Source of the DNA: Lacticaseibacillus zeae DSM 20178 = KCTC 3804
GTDB taxonomy: Bacteria > Bacillota > Bacilli > Lactobacillales > Lactobacillaceae
Direction: 5' to 3'
Assembly: GCF_000260435.1 (NCBI RefSeq)
Contig: NZ_BACQ01000031.1
Span: 267,714 to 331,713, forward strand
DNA length: 64,000 nucleotides
The position numbers and the translations under genes are program-made. The notes below the pieces were generated by a model. That model saw only the letters and a list, made by a program, of their open reading frames with translations. It had not been told where the DNA came from and searched no databases. Numbering within the stretch: position 1 is the first letter of the stretch; each line of letters begins with the position of its first letter. Shown one piece after another: positions 51,562-60,572 of the stretch.

Positions 51562-52494
51562 TTATTGTTGCGCTAACTCTTGCGTAATTGCCTGCACTTC
51601 AGCAAGGTCATCTGCCACAGCACCGCTTGCTAAGGGATGGCCCCCACCGCCATGGCGCACGGCTAAGGTGTTGATTTCCTTGGTTTTGCCCCGCAGCTCG
51701 ACGCGATATTTGCCATCCTGCCGTTCCGTGAACACTACCCAGCGGTCGATGCTGGCGAGTTTGCCGATATTGCCGACTGCGCGCTGCTCTTCGCCGTAAG
51801 CTAAGCCAAATTGCTGCAACACTTTTTGCGTGATGAGCAGTGATCCGGCACCGTTTGCCGTAATTTTAACATGTTCCAACGCCCAGCCGATGAGCCGACC
51901 GACGTTTTCCGGGAACTGGTCTTCGCGGCGGCCGATCGCCGGTGCGTCAATGCCGGTCGCAAGCAGGTCGGCAGCTGCCAGATGCGTGCGGGCTGTGGTT
52001 AAGTCGTAGAGGAAGCGGCCGGTGTCACCGATCATCCCCGCGTAAAGCGCCGCCGCGGCCGGTTGATTGAGTATCAGGCGCTTGCTGTGCTGGACCAGCT
52101 CCCAAACCATTTCCGAAGCACTTGACGCGTTGGTGTCGACCCAACTGATGGCGCCGAGTTGATCTTCATTCAGATGGTGATCGATTTTAATGAGCATAGC
52201 GCCTTGGTCAAAATGCGTCCCGGCGATGCGCGAGCGATTGGCGGTATCGATCACCACTACCAGTGCGTCCTTATAAGCAGCTGCTGGCACATCTTGCTGC
52301 GGCCCGATCCAAGCCAAGTCTGGCGCGGCCGGTCCGGCAGTGTAGACTGTCTTTTGCGGATAAGCTGCCCGCAACAGCAGCGCCAGCCCGGTTTGCGAAC
52401 CGATGGCGTCTGGATCGGGGTTGATATGACGATGGATAATAATGGTATCGAATTGATCAAAAGCGGCTAAAATGCGCTCGATTTCGGCTGACAT
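51562..52494 (-). CDS. nrnA: DHH-family phosphoesterase NrnA (oligoribonuclease / pAp phosphatase)
   Basis: A 310-residue DHH/DHHA1 protein. Motif I is HRHINPDPDAIGSQ (about residues 21-34), motif II DTANRSR, motif III DHHLNEDQ (about 107-114), and the DHHA1 glycine loop HGGGGHPLASGA is at the C-terminus. It degrades short RNAs and 3'-phosphoadenosine 5'-phosphate. Cytoplasmic; single gene with a divergent neighbour. SD GAAAGG upstream. Confidence 0.95.
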   Translation of the reverse strand: MSAEIERILAAFDQFDTIIIHRHINPDPDAIGSQTGLALLLRAAYPQKTVYTAGPAAPDLAWIGPQQDVPAAAYKDALVVVIDTANRSRIAGTHFDQGAMLIKIDHHLNEDQLGAISWVDTNASSASEMVWELVQHSKRLILNQPAAAALYAGMIGDTGRFLYDLTTARTHLAAADLLATGIDAPAIGRREDQFPENVGRLIGWALEHVKITANGAGSLLITQKVLQQFGLAYGEEQRAVGNIGKLASIDRWVVFTERQDGKYRVELRGKTKEINTLAVRHGGGGHPLASGAVADDLAEVQAITQELAQQ

Positions 52495-52641
52495 AATAGG
52501 TTCCTTTCAGTACTAAGCTATGTAAAGTTGTGCATCCTGCTTGCGAAAATGGCAGGCGTGTACACATACTTAATCGTACCGGTCTCAGGTGAAAAGACAA
52601 CTGTTATAATGATTGAAACCAAACTTAATGGGGGAATATTG

Positions 52642-53709
52642 GTGAAACGCTTATTGAAATGGATTGCCATTATTGTTGGCGCCGTCCTGCTGGTCGCAGG
52701 TGGTTACCTGATTTATCTTTTCACGACTTATTATCGATTACCGGATAATCAGGCGTTGAAAGTCAAAAATCAGCAAGATGCCCAGTTCAAGCCAGGCCAG
52801 ACGTATACGGCTATGACCTATAACATCGGGTATGGCTCTTATCCGCCGAGTTATAGTTTTTTCATGGACGGCGGCAAATATTCGCGGGCTTATAGCCAAC
52901 AAGCGGTGCGTAAAAGTATCAATGGTGTCATTAAGACCACGCAGGCGCAAAATCCGGACATTGCCTTTTATCAGGAAATTGATCCGGATGGCGATCGTTC
53001 CCGCCACGTGAATGAAGTGAACATGGTGACGCAGGCGCAAAAGCAATATGCCAATGTTTACGGTCAAAATTACGATTCCGCCTATTTGTTCTATCCATTT
53101 ACCCGGCCGATTGGGAAGGCGAAATCGGGGATTTTAACCCTGAGCAAGGCTAAAGTCGACAATTCCCGCCGTTACAGTCTGCCAGTTGATACCGACTTCA
53201 ACAAGATTATTGACTTGGATCGCGCCTTTACGGCTACGAAAACGACGGTCGCGAACGGCAAACAGTTCATCATGGTCAACATCCATATGTCCGCCTTTAC
53301 CCCGAATGTGAAGGTGCAGCAGGCGCAATTTGCCAAATTGTTTAAGTATATTGATCATGCCTACAAGCAAGGCAATTACGTCATGGTCGCTGGCGATTAT
53401 AACCACCGGCTATTGAAAAATACTGCCGAAATTTTCCACACCAAGAATCTCGAAGAAACTTGGACACATCTGTTCCCTAAGGCGAAATTACCTGCCGGGT
53501 TTCACATCCCGACCATGGGCTTGGCTGAAGCTAAAGTGCCTTCCGTCCGCGCCCTTGATCAGCCGTATCAACCCGGAAAAAGTTTTGTGACGTTAATTGA
53601 CGGCTATATTCTGTCCCCCAACATCAAAGCGGAAAGCGTGCATGTGGTGTCGACCGGCTTTCAGTATTCCGATCACAACCCGGTCGTGCTGAAGTTCCAG
53701 TTGCAGTAA
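52642..53709 (+). CDS. Membrane-anchored endonuclease/exonuclease/phosphatase-family protein
   Basis: A 355-residue EEP-fold protein. TM anchor about residues 5-25 (LLKWIAIIVGAVLLVAGGYL); then MTYNIGYGSY (EEP motif I), FYQEIDPDGDRS (Glu ligand), VNIHMSAF, GDYNHRLL (Asp/Asn site) and a late YSDHNPVVLKF (catalytic Asp-His). All expected residues are visible. It is probably extracytoplasmic and may act on nucleic acids, phospholipids or sphingomyelin-like substrates. GTG 52642 follows GGGGG. Confidence 0.9.
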   Translation: MKRLLKWIAIIVGAVLLVAGGYLIYLFTTYYRLPDNQALKVKNQQDAQFKPGQTYTAMTYNIGYGSYPPSYSFFMDGGKYSRAYSQQAVRKSINGVIKTTQAQNPDIAFYQEIDPDGDRSRHVNEVNMVTQAQKQYANVYGQNYDSAYLFYPFTRPIGKAKSGILTLSKAKVDNSRRYSLPVDTDFNKIIDLDRAFTATKTTVANGKQFIMVNIHMSAFTPNVKVQQAQFAKLFKYIDHAYKQGNYVMVAGDYNHRLLKNTAEIFHTKNLEETWTHLFPKAKLPAGFHIPTMGLAEAKVPSVRALDQPYQPGKSFVTLIDGYILSPNIKAESVHVVSTGFQYSDHNPVVLKFQLQ

Positions 53710-53711
53710 AA

Positions 53712-53770
53712 GAATCCTTGTTGCATAAGCATAAAAGGCTCCTTTGAAGAGTACACAATAACAAGGATTC
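53712..53770. repeat. Inverted repeat after the EEP gene
   Basis: GAATCCTTGTT (53712-53722) and AACAAGGATTC (53760-53770) form perfect 11-base arms about 37 bases apart, with an AAAGGCTCCTTT-like inner hairpin. No T-run follows, so it is not a clear terminator. The region 53771-54080 is A+T-rich and holds nothing else I can support. Confidence 0.65.
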
Positions 53771-54085
53771 GAAGTTAAACAAATGTTATAAAAATATAAA
53801 AAATAGGAGACGTTGTAAAGAATAAGTAAAAGTCGATATAAGTTTAAAAAACAGCACGTATCTTCAAATTGAAAGATTATCAGCTCTCATGGCAAATACT
53901 CAAAATTTTGAGTCGAGGCCTGCGTTTATAGTTCGTTTAAACGTGAGAATACGCAATGACAATAAACATATCTAAATTGACTTGGAATAACCAATTGTAA
54001 AACAATAGTTTACTTAAAAAGAGTTTTGTAAACAAAGGTAAAGTTCTTTTACAGCTAGGAAATTTGTTATAAGTAAAATATTACG

Positions 54086-54143
54086 TTGACATAATTATTC
54101 TTTTCAAATAAAGTACAAACCAAGGTTCACAGAATTGTGAACC
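54086..54143 (+). promoter_or_regulatory. Promoter and operator palindrome of the secreted-protein unit
   Basis: TTGACA (54086-54091), 17-base spacer, TAAAGT (54109-54114). Just downstream, GGTTCACA-GAAT-TGTGAACC (54124-54143) is a perfect 8-base-arm palindrome near the start point, a typical repressor operator geometry. Confidence 0.75.
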
Positions 54144-54169
54144 AAAAAATTTGAAAAGGTGTGTTTTCA

Positions 54170-54835
54170 ATGAAAAAAGCAGCGAAGTTCACCACTCTAT
54201 TGGCACTAACGGCTTTATCGTTCTCTTTCCCCACATCTCTCTTCACTAAGCCCAGTCAAACGGTACAAGCTGCAGCGACATCGACTCCGGAAACTTCGAA
54301 AAACCAATCGAAGTCCCTGGATCAAAATCAGATTAATGAAGTTGATAAATATGTTTCCATTGTAAACAATCAGTTTGTTTTAGATTCAAGTCATATTGAC
54401 CCTGTAACTGCAGCGGCTGTGAATCAAAAGTTAGCTGAAACCAATAGTTTAGTCAGGAACAAAGGCTACGTCATTAACACAGCAACTAAACAAATTAATA
54501 CCCAGCCGCAATATGCCGTACAAGATGATGACTTTGAGTATGCAGATGGCAGTATATACGAGCATGAAATAAGGGACTATTGGTGGGGCGTTCGCCATAT
54601 CTTTAGATCCAATGAAGCAATATATTCGTATATTAATACATTGGAAACATCTGGTATTGCTGCGGGTGTTGTAGCGTTATTACCGGGAATGGAGATTGCT
54701 GGTGGGATAACGGCAGCATATTTAGAGAAGGTCGCTTCCGATGTTAATACCGTTCAGTCATTACACTCGACTGAGAAAATCTATCTAGATGTCAACAAAG
54801 ACTTTTTCTATACGTGTGATGTGTGGCATGACTGA
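54170..54835 (+). CDS. Secreted protein of unknown function, possibly bacteriocin-like
   Basis: A 221-residue protein with a signal peptide (MKKAAKFTTLLALTALSFSF, cleavage probably after VQAAA near residue 39). The mature part has Ser/Gln/Asn-rich N-terminal segments, DYWWGVRHIFRSNEAIYSYI near residue 145, a hydrophobic Gly-rich stretch (SGIAAGVVALLPGMEIAGGI) and a C-terminal acidic/aromatic DFFYTCDVWHD with one Cys. ATG 54170 has AAAAGGTG upstream. A+T content is higher than its neighbours, suggesting transfer. A small membrane protein gene follows by 32 bases, an arrangement seen for toxin and immunity genes, but the function is not shown. Confidence 0.75.
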   Translation: MKKAAKFTTLLALTALSFSFPTSLFTKPSQTVQAAATSTPETSKNQSKSLDQNQINEVDKYVSIVNNQFVLDSSHIDPVTAAAVNQKLAETNSLVRNKGYVINTATKQINTQPQYAVQDDDFEYADGSIYEHEIRDYWWGVRHIFRSNEAIYSYINTLETSGIAAGVVALLPGMEIAGGITAAYLEKVASDVNTVQSLHSTEKIYLDVNKDFFYTCDVWHD

Positions 54836-54867
54836 TAATTTAGTCAGCCTTGCGAGAAGGTGAGATA

Positions 54868-55134
54868 ATGAATGCGATGCTGTTAACTTTTGTTGTTGTC
54901 ATGGCTGGGCTGCTATTAAATCGTCTGGTTTGGAAACCAAATGCCAAGTTGCTTAGACCATATCGCGTCTGGTTATATGCTGCCGGAGCTCTGTATTTAA
55001 TGCTTGTGCTTTTCTTAACCTTGTATCAAAACTCACCGAGCCCAATGCTCTTGTGGATTGCGTTGATACCTGTGGCTATTGCTGCTATATGCGGCATAAT
55101 TGTAAAGATCAATCGAGCCAAGGGAAGCCACTAG
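54868..55134 (+). CDS. Small multi-TM membrane protein
   Basis: An 88-residue protein with three hydrophobic segments (AMLLTFVVVMAGLLLNRLVW, WLYAAGALYLMLVLFLTLY and WIALIPVAIAAICGIIV), and a basic C-terminus. SD GAAGGTGAG. It follows the secreted protein gene and probably shares its transcript. An immunity or export partner role is possible only by position. Confidence 0.7.
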   Translation: MNAMLLTFVVVMAGLLLNRLVWKPNAKLLRPYRVWLYAAGALYLMLVLFLTLYQNSPSPMLLWIALIPVAIAAICGIIVKINRAKGSH

Positions 55135-55185
55135 CAGTTCTCATGGCACAGAAATAAAAGAGCTAGATCAGTTTTTGTTAAAAGA

Positions 55186-55218
55186 GTGGCCTTTGACGTC
55201 AGAGGCTGCTTTTTTTAT
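55186..55218 (+). terminator. Terminator after the small membrane protein
   Basis: GCCTTTGACGTCAGAGGC is a near-perfect palindrome, followed by TTTTTTT, about 55 bases after the small membrane gene stop. Confidence 0.8.
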
Positions 55219-55369
55219 GGCGTTTTTCCACACGCTTGATATTTGTTGGCTCTGACGTAAATGAGGTAAAGAATTAGGGCAAATGAAGTACAGATTTTCG
55301 ATGCTGTTTCCTCCACAAATTAGCCTCAACGTTTAATATTGGTACACATGTTAGATACCTGTCCTAAAG

Positions 55370-55423
55370 GAAACTGTATTTCAATGTTAACTTTTATAAC
55401 GCAAATACTTGAAATACAGTTTC
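55370..55423 (+). promoter_or_regulatory. Paired RpiR-type operators upstream of the MurNAc operon
   Basis: The 15-base inverted repeat GAAACTGTATTTCAA (55370-55384) / TTGAAATACAGTTTC (55409-55423) is perfect. Each half is itself a small palindrome GAAA-N5-TTTC, as expected for RpiR/MurR sites, centred about 41 bases apart. TATAAC at 55394-55399 lies between. Binding by the RpiR gene at 57.7 kb is inferred. The rest of the 55219-55478 gap has no supported gene. Confidence 0.8.
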
Positions 55424-55478
55424 ATAAGGCGCCATAATCAAGTTGATCGATGAAATCTTATTAGGGAGGGGAAACATC

Positions 55479-56315
55479 ATGTCGATATCTGCTTTTGCAC
55501 TTATTTTTCTGACGATCTATGTGGGCTTGGCACAACTTGATGCACTCTCACTGAAGATCGGATTATTTTCACCGGTGTTTGGTGGTGCGGCAACTGGTCT
55601 AGTCATGGGTGATCTCAAAACCGGCTTAATTGTCGGTGCGACTTTGCAGTTGGCAACGTTGGGGGTCGCGACTTATGGCGGCGCAACGGTGCCGGACTTT
55701 CTTTCCGGCTCGATTATGGGCAGCGCGTTTGCGATTATGTCCGGACGCGGGGCTGCTTATGGGATCGGGTTGGCGATTCCGATTGGCTTGTTACTGACAC
55801 AAATGGATATTCTGGCGCGGATGACGAACACGATTTTTCAGCATCATGCTGATCGATTGGCACTCAAGGGTGATTATAAAGGCGTCGAACGGAATAACCT
55901 TTACGGGATCATTCCGTGGACGGTTTCACGAATGTTGCCGGTTTTTGTGGGTTTGTTCTTCGGCTCGGCGGTTGTTAAAGCCATCAATGCCTGGATTCCG
56001 GGGTGGTTGATGGTTGGCTTGAAGACGGCTGGGATTATTTTACCTGCGATGGGGATTGCGATCCTGATGCGGTACCTGCCGATCAAGCGATATTACCCTT
56101 ATTTCATTCTCGGATTTGTCCTCATGGCTTACTTCACGAAGTCCTTCTCCCTGCTGGGCACGGCGCTGGTCGGCTTCGTCTTTGCGGCGATTCACGTAAT
56201 GGAGGCCAACGAACGCAAGCACAATGGCGGCAACGGCAATGGCCCAAGCAAGCCTGACAATGGCAGTAACGACAGCGGCAGTAACGACGACGAGGAGGTC
56301 GAGATCGATGTCTGA
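55479..56315 (+). CDS. PTS mannose/sorbose-family EIIC component
   Basis: A 278-residue membrane component of the mannose-type PTS (EII-Sor). It starts MSISAFALIFLTIYVGLAQLD, with GLVMGDLKTGLIVGATLQLATLG typical of the family, and ends in a hydrophilic Asn/Gly/Asp-rich tail (NGGNGNGPSKPDNGSNDSG...). ATG 55479 has GGAGGGG upstream. It is the first gene of the MurNAc operon and overlaps the IID gene start by 8 bases. Confidence 0.94.
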   Translation: MSISAFALIFLTIYVGLAQLDALSLKIGLFSPVFGGAATGLVMGDLKTGLIVGATLQLATLGVATYGGATVPDFLSGSIMGSAFAIMSGRGAAYGIGLAIPIGLLLTQMDILARMTNTIFQHHADRLALKGDYKGVERNNLYGIIPWTVSRMLPVFVGLFFGSAVVKAINAWIPGWLMVGLKTAGIILPAMGIAILMRYLPIKRYYPYFILGFVLMAYFTKSFSLLGTALVGFVFAAIHVMEANERKHNGGNGNGPSKPDNGSNDSGSNDDEEVEIDV

Positions 56316-57144
56316 CTTGAAATTAAACAAAATAACCAAAAAAGATCTCAAGCACATCTTCATTCAAAACGTCTTGGGATTGCAGTTGGGTTGGAACTAC
56401 GAAAAGATGCAAGGCTTGGGCTATGCTTATTCGGTGATGCCTGCGTTGAAACGCCTGTATAAAGATGATCCTGCCAAAATGAAACAAGCGCTGAACATGG
56501 AGATGGGCTTCTTCAATACCACCCCGCAAATGTCACATTTGATTGTCGGCGCGGATGTTGCCTTGCAGGATCAACTGGGGATGAACGATGAAAATGAAAA
56601 AGCTATTGCCGGATTGAAAACCGGGTTAATGGGGCCTTTTGCCGGCGTCGGCGATACCATTTTCGTTGCGATTTATAATGCGATTATTTACTCCATCACG
56701 GCCTACATGGCATTATCGAATCAGCCGATCGGCTTATTGATTCCGGTGGTTGGTTGCTTGGCCATTTTATGGGTGCGTTGGAAGTTGTTCCAAATCGGGC
56801 TGGCGCAAGGCACGCGGCTGGCAACGACCTTCGCTGACAGCATGGCGATTTTCACGGAAGGCGCTTCGATTCTTGGCTTAACGGTTGTCGGCGCGATGAT
56901 TCCTGCCGTCATTAATTACAAACTTGATTTGACCTATAAAGTCGGTAAGGTCACGATGAATGTTCAAACCATGCTCGATAAAATTATGCCGGCGTTGATT
57001 CCGCTGGCGATTGCCTTGTTCTCGTACTGGATTCTGGGACGGAAGCATATGAATTCCACGCGGCTGATTTTCGTCTTGATTTTGATCGGCATGGTGTTAG
57101 GCAATCTCGGTGCGATTTTTGGTTGGATTGGTAGCTTGGTATAA
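56308..57144 (+). CDS. PTS mannose-family EIID component
   Basis: A 278-residue partner of EIIC. Family motifs include NVLGLQLGWNYEKMQGLGYAY, the MGFFNTTPQMSHLIVG block near residue 67, and GPFAGVGDTIF near residue 112. It starts inside the end of the EIIC gene. In this system IIC and IID together form the membrane channel for a MurNAc-type sugar. No IIA gene accompanies it, so phosphoryl transfer must use another IIA encoded elsewhere. Confidence 0.94.
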   Translation: MSDLKLNKITKKDLKHIFIQNVLGLQLGWNYEKMQGLGYAYSVMPALKRLYKDDPAKMKQALNMEMGFFNTTPQMSHLIVGADVALQDQLGMNDENEKAIAGLKTGLMGPFAGVGDTIFVAIYNAIIYSITAYMALSNQPIGLLIPVVGCLAILWVRWKLFQIGLAQGTRLATTFADSMAIFTEGASILGLTVVGAMIPAVINYKLDLTYKVGKVTMNVQTMLDKIMPALIPLAIALFSYWILGRKHMNSTRLIFVLILIGMVLGNLGAIFGWIGSLV

Positions 57145-57172
57145 AAAGCATTTTTATGAAGGAGTGATTCCA

Positions 57173-57658
57173 GTGACAATTGTGGCAGCACGGGTTGACG
57201 AACGGATGATTCACGGCCAAGTGGCGATGGTGTGGACGAACACAGTCGGCGCTAATCGGCTGATGGTTGTCAACGATGAAGTTGTACACGATGACATGGC
57301 GATTCAGGGGCTGAAAATTGCCCGGCCAGCCGGAAAAAAATTGGCCATCAGCTCAGTGGCCAAAGCCATCGAAAATTTGCAAAATGGCAAATTTGCCGCG
57401 GATCAAGTGTTTGTGATCACCCGCAATGTTCCGGACATGGCGAAGTTGATTGACGGCGGCGTGCCGATTAAGTCGTTTAATGTCGGCAACTTGTCTGAAA
57501 AACCCGGCACCAAGAAAATCAAGCCATCCGTGGCGTTGTCGCCTGATGATATTGCGATTATTCGGCGTTTGCTCAAACAAGGGGTGACCATTACTGCGCA
57601 AATGGTTCCTAATGAAAGCAAAACGTCGATCGCCACGTTTATTGATAAGGCCGAATGA
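57173..57658 (+). CDS. PTS mannose-family EIIB component
   Basis: A 161-residue cytoplasmic IIB. The phosphoryl-accepting His is in RVDERMIHGQV (about residue 15). The GTG start follows AAGGAGTGA. It precedes the RpiR gene, whose ATG overlaps this stop (ATGA). Together with IIC and IID it forms a transporter lacking a local IIA. Confidence 0.94.
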   Translation: MTIVAARVDERMIHGQVAMVWTNTVGANRLMVVNDEVVHDDMAIQGLKIARPAGKKLAISSVAKAIENLQNGKFAADQVFVITRNVPDMAKLIDGGVPIKSFNVGNLSEKPGTKKIKPSVALSPDDIAIIRRLLKQGVTITAQMVPNESKTSIATFIDKAE

Positions 57659-58587
57659 CGCCGCTTTTAACAAGAGTGGAGGCGCGGCTTGCGCAGTTGA
57701 GCCCGGTTAACCGCGCCTTGGCTCGCCATGTACTCACCGATCCAGAGGCGTTTGTCGCCGAGACAACGGCGCAGATTGCCCAAGCTAGCGGCGTTTCGGC
57801 AGCATCGGTGATTCGGTTTGTGCGCCTGTTTGATTTTGATGACTTACAATCGTTTAAGCTGGCTTTGGTGCGCGAAGCCAAGACGGCAGACGATCCACAA
57901 CCGCTTGATCCGCTGGTACAGGACGATGATGATTTGCCGACGATGATGCGCAAACTCAGTCAGACGGCGATTGCGGCGGTGCGGGATTTGCCGGAAGCGT
58001 TGGATCAAGATGCGGTTCAATCGGCGATTACCACGCTGCGGCACGCCCGGCATATTTATCTGGTTGGTATCAGCGCATCGGCACTTGTGGCGCAGGACTT
58101 GTATTTAAAATTGATCCGGGCGGGCTATCTGGCGATTTTTGATCATGATGCGCATACGGCGTTGGAGCGGATGTATTATACGACTTCGGCTGATGCGGTA
58201 GTTGCCTTTTCCTACAGTGGCATCACCAAAGAGGTCGTTTTAGCAGCACAACAGGCACGGCACAATCACACCCCGGTGATCGCCGTGACCCGTCATGAGC
58301 CAAGTCCGTTGCGGAATGTGGCAAGTTGCGTGATTGCTTTGCCGCCGACGGAACCGCTCTTGCGCATCGGTGCTGTGACGTCAATGTTCACGGAAACCTA
58401 TGTCGCCAATATTTTATTTTTAGGTGTGGTTCATGGCGAGATTAAGCGCACCGAGCAGCATTATCGCGCGACATCACAATTAACCGGGGAATTGAAAATT
58501 CGAGGTGAGGAAAATGGCAATCGCAGATCTAACAACCGAACAAAGAAATCCGGCCAGCATACACATCGACACGATGACGACGCCTGA
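57655..58587 (+). CDS. RpiR/MurR-family transcriptional regulator
   Basis: A 310-residue RpiR-type regulator. An N-terminal HTH_6 (ETTAQIAQASGVSAASVIRFVRLFDF, about residues 39-64) and a C-terminal SIS domain (about 115-260, with IYLVGISASALVAQDLYLKLIR and VAFSYSGITKEVV). It would sense MurNAc-6-P. Its ATG overlaps the IIB stop, and its 3' end overlaps murQ by 74 bases. The paired operators at 55370-55423 fit its DNA site. Confidence 0.92.
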   Translation: MTPLLTRVEARLAQLSPVNRALARHVLTDPEAFVAETTAQIAQASGVSAASVIRFVRLFDFDDLQSFKLALVREAKTADDPQPLDPLVQDDDDLPTMMRKLSQTAIAAVRDLPEALDQDAVQSAITTLRHARHIYLVGISASALVAQDLYLKLIRAGYLAIFDHDAHTALERMYYTTSADAVVAFSYSGITKEVVLAAQQARHNHTPVIAVTRHEPSPLRNVASCVIALPPTEPLLRIGAVTSMFTETYVANILFLGVVHGEIKRTEQHYRATSQLTGELKIRGEENGNRRSNNRTKKSGQHTHRHDDDA

Positions 58588-59434
58588 GATTGTGGCTTTG
58601 ATCAATCATGAAGATGCCAAAATTGCACCGGAGATCGCCAAGGAAGAGGCCCATATTGCCGCGGCTATTGATGAAGCCAGTCAGCGTTACAATCGCGGCG
58701 GGCGGCTGATTTACGCCGGAGCAGGCACATCCGGGCGCCTGGGTGTTTTGGATGCGGCCGAGCTGGTGCCGACTTATGGCATTCCGCCAGAGCGGGCCGT
58801 GGGCTTGATCGCGGGTGGTATGTCGGCCATGTTCAAATCTGTGGAAGGAGCCGAGGACTCGGCTGAATTGGCCGAACACGACCTGAAGCAGTTAAATCTG
58901 AATGCCAATGACACGGTGATCGGCATCGCTGCGTCTGGCCGCACGCCTTATGCGATTGGCGCGTTGACGTACGCGCAGCAGACACATGCACTGGCCGTCT
59001 CCGTGACCTGTGTGGCCGATAGTGAGCTGGCCACCCACGCCGACATTGCGATTGCGCCAGTGGTTGGTCCGGAAGTGATTACCGGCTCAACCCGTATGAA
59101 GGCCGGCACCGCCCAGAAAATGGTGTTGAACATGTTGTCGACGGGTGTGATGATTCGCGCCGGAAAAGTGTTTGGTAACTTGATGATCGATGTGTTGCCC
59201 ACCAATGCCAAACTGGTCGATCGGGCCGAGCGGATTATCGTTGAAACTACTGGCGTTACCAAGTCCCACGCCGCTTCCTTATTGAAGGCAGCAGCGCATA
59301 AGGTGCCGGTAGCAATCGTCATGGCTAAAACCGGCATGGATACCGCATCCGCAACCCAAGTGTTGGCTGCGCATGATGGCGTCGTGAGTGCGGTTTTAAC
59401 GGCATGGGAGGCTGAACATGGCCAACAATCCTGA
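58514..59434 (+). CDS. murQ: N-acetylmuramic acid 6-phosphate etherase MurQ
   Basis: A 306-residue SIS-domain lyase that removes the lactyl ether of MurNAc-6-P to give GlcNAc-6-P. Signature segments are NPASIHIDTMTTPEIV, AGAGTSGRLGVLDAAELVPTYG (about residues 57-78) and GSTRMKAGTAQKMVLN (about 190-205). ATG 58514 is set by GAGGTGAGG. It overlaps the regulator gene by 74 bases and the next gene by 17. Confidence 0.97.
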   Translation: MAIADLTTEQRNPASIHIDTMTTPEIVALINHEDAKIAPEIAKEEAHIAAAIDEASQRYNRGGRLIYAGAGTSGRLGVLDAAELVPTYGIPPERAVGLIAGGMSAMFKSVEGAEDSAELAEHDLKQLNLNANDTVIGIAASGRTPYAIGALTYAQQTHALAVSVTCVADSELATHADIAIAPVVGPEVITGSTRMKAGTAQKMVLNMLSTGVMIRAGKVFGNLMIDVLPTNAKLVDRAERIIVETTGVTKSHAASLLKAAAHKVPVAIVMAKTGMDTASATQVLAAHDGVVSAVLTAWEAEHGQQS

Positions 59435-60437
59435 CTTAGTGGCGCCGATCACCCAAGCCATTCACGAGGGTGCCGTCTTTGGTGCTTCGTTTAGTTTGGT
59501 TGCGCCGGATGAAAATGCGTTATATTTTCTGGGTTATCAAGGTGCCGGCGACGATCATTTACCGTTAATGCCACAGGACCGCTATGACTTGGCTTCACTG
59601 ACTAAAGTGGTGGGGACGACGACGCGGTTATTGCAGCTGCTGGCGGCAGGAACAATCCAGCTGGATCAGCCGATCGGTTCGCTGGTGAGCGGCTTGCGGT
59701 ATCCGCAACTAACGATTGAGCAGCTCATGTTACACCGCAGCGGGCTGCCGGCAGATGTGGTAAACGCACATGACCTTGATCGCGACGGCTTGATTAATGC
59801 TGTAAAAACAATGACGGCAGTTGCGCCCCCGGACACGACCACGATTTATTCGGATTTGAATTATATCTTGTTGGGCTGGGCGGTGGCCAAAATCGACGGT
59901 TCGTTAGCGGCCAGTCTGCAGAAGCACATTTTTGCGTCGTTGGGGATGACGGCTACGGGTTATCAACCCCATGGCGTCGCGGCACGCGATTTTGTCCCAA
60001 CGGAAAAGGTGCCTGAGCGCGGTAGCGTATTGCGGGGGACGGTTCACGACCACAAGGCCTTTTTACTGGATGGCGTTAGCGGGCACGCCGGGTTGTTTGC
60101 GACCTTGGGTGACTTGACGACGTTCACGCGGCTGTTGGCAGGGTTGCCTGTGCCAAATGGCGAAACGGTGTTGCCACCTGCTGCCTTTTCCTTGCTGGAT
60201 CGCTTTTGTGTCGGCGGGCGCACGTTGGGATGGCGTTGCTGGTCGGCCAATCGCCGCCAGTATTGGCATACCGGCTTTACCGGCACCTCGATTGCTTTTG
60301 ATCGCGATACCCAGCGCGGATTTGTTTGCCTGACGAATCGGATCTATCCCAGTCGGACTAACCGCGCGTGGGTGAGGATTCGCCTGCAATTACTCACCCG
60401 ATTTTTCGGAGTCGCCACTTCATGGCCTGATGCGTGA
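59418..60437 (+). CDS. Class C beta-lactamase-type serine hydrolase (AmiE-like amidase)
   Basis: A 339-residue penicillin-binding/AmpC-fold hydrolase. The SxxK motif is SLTK near residue 57, YSDLN carries the Tyr, and HTGFTGTS (about 286-293) supplies the KTG-like box. In the murQRP locus of Bacillus a similar protein (YbbE/AmiE) is an N-acetylmuramoyl-L-alanine amidase; the same role fits here. No signal peptide, so it may act on internalised muropeptides. Starts within murQ's end (17-base overlap). Confidence 0.85.
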   Translation: MANNPDLVAPITQAIHEGAVFGASFSLVAPDENALYFLGYQGAGDDHLPLMPQDRYDLASLTKVVGTTTRLLQLLAAGTIQLDQPIGSLVSGLRYPQLTIEQLMLHRSGLPADVVNAHDLDRDGLINAVKTMTAVAPPDTTTIYSDLNYILLGWAVAKIDGSLAASLQKHIFASLGMTATGYQPHGVAARDFVPTEKVPERGSVLRGTVHDHKAFLLDGVSGHAGLFATLGDLTTFTRLLAGLPVPNGETVLPPAAFSLLDRFCVGGRTLGWRCWSANRRQYWHTGFTGTSIAFDRDTQRGFVCLTNRIYPSRTNRAWVRIRLQLLTRFFGVATSWPDA

Positions 60438-60572
60438 CAAGCGGTGGTTGTGTTATCTTTTCCTAGCGTCGGTCATTGGCACGGCGAATGGGTGTATGAT
60501 CGAAAGTAACTTGAGCTGAGTGTCTAACTAATGCTTGTCTGGCGCTTGGTTCGCGATCGGAGATAGGTCTAG

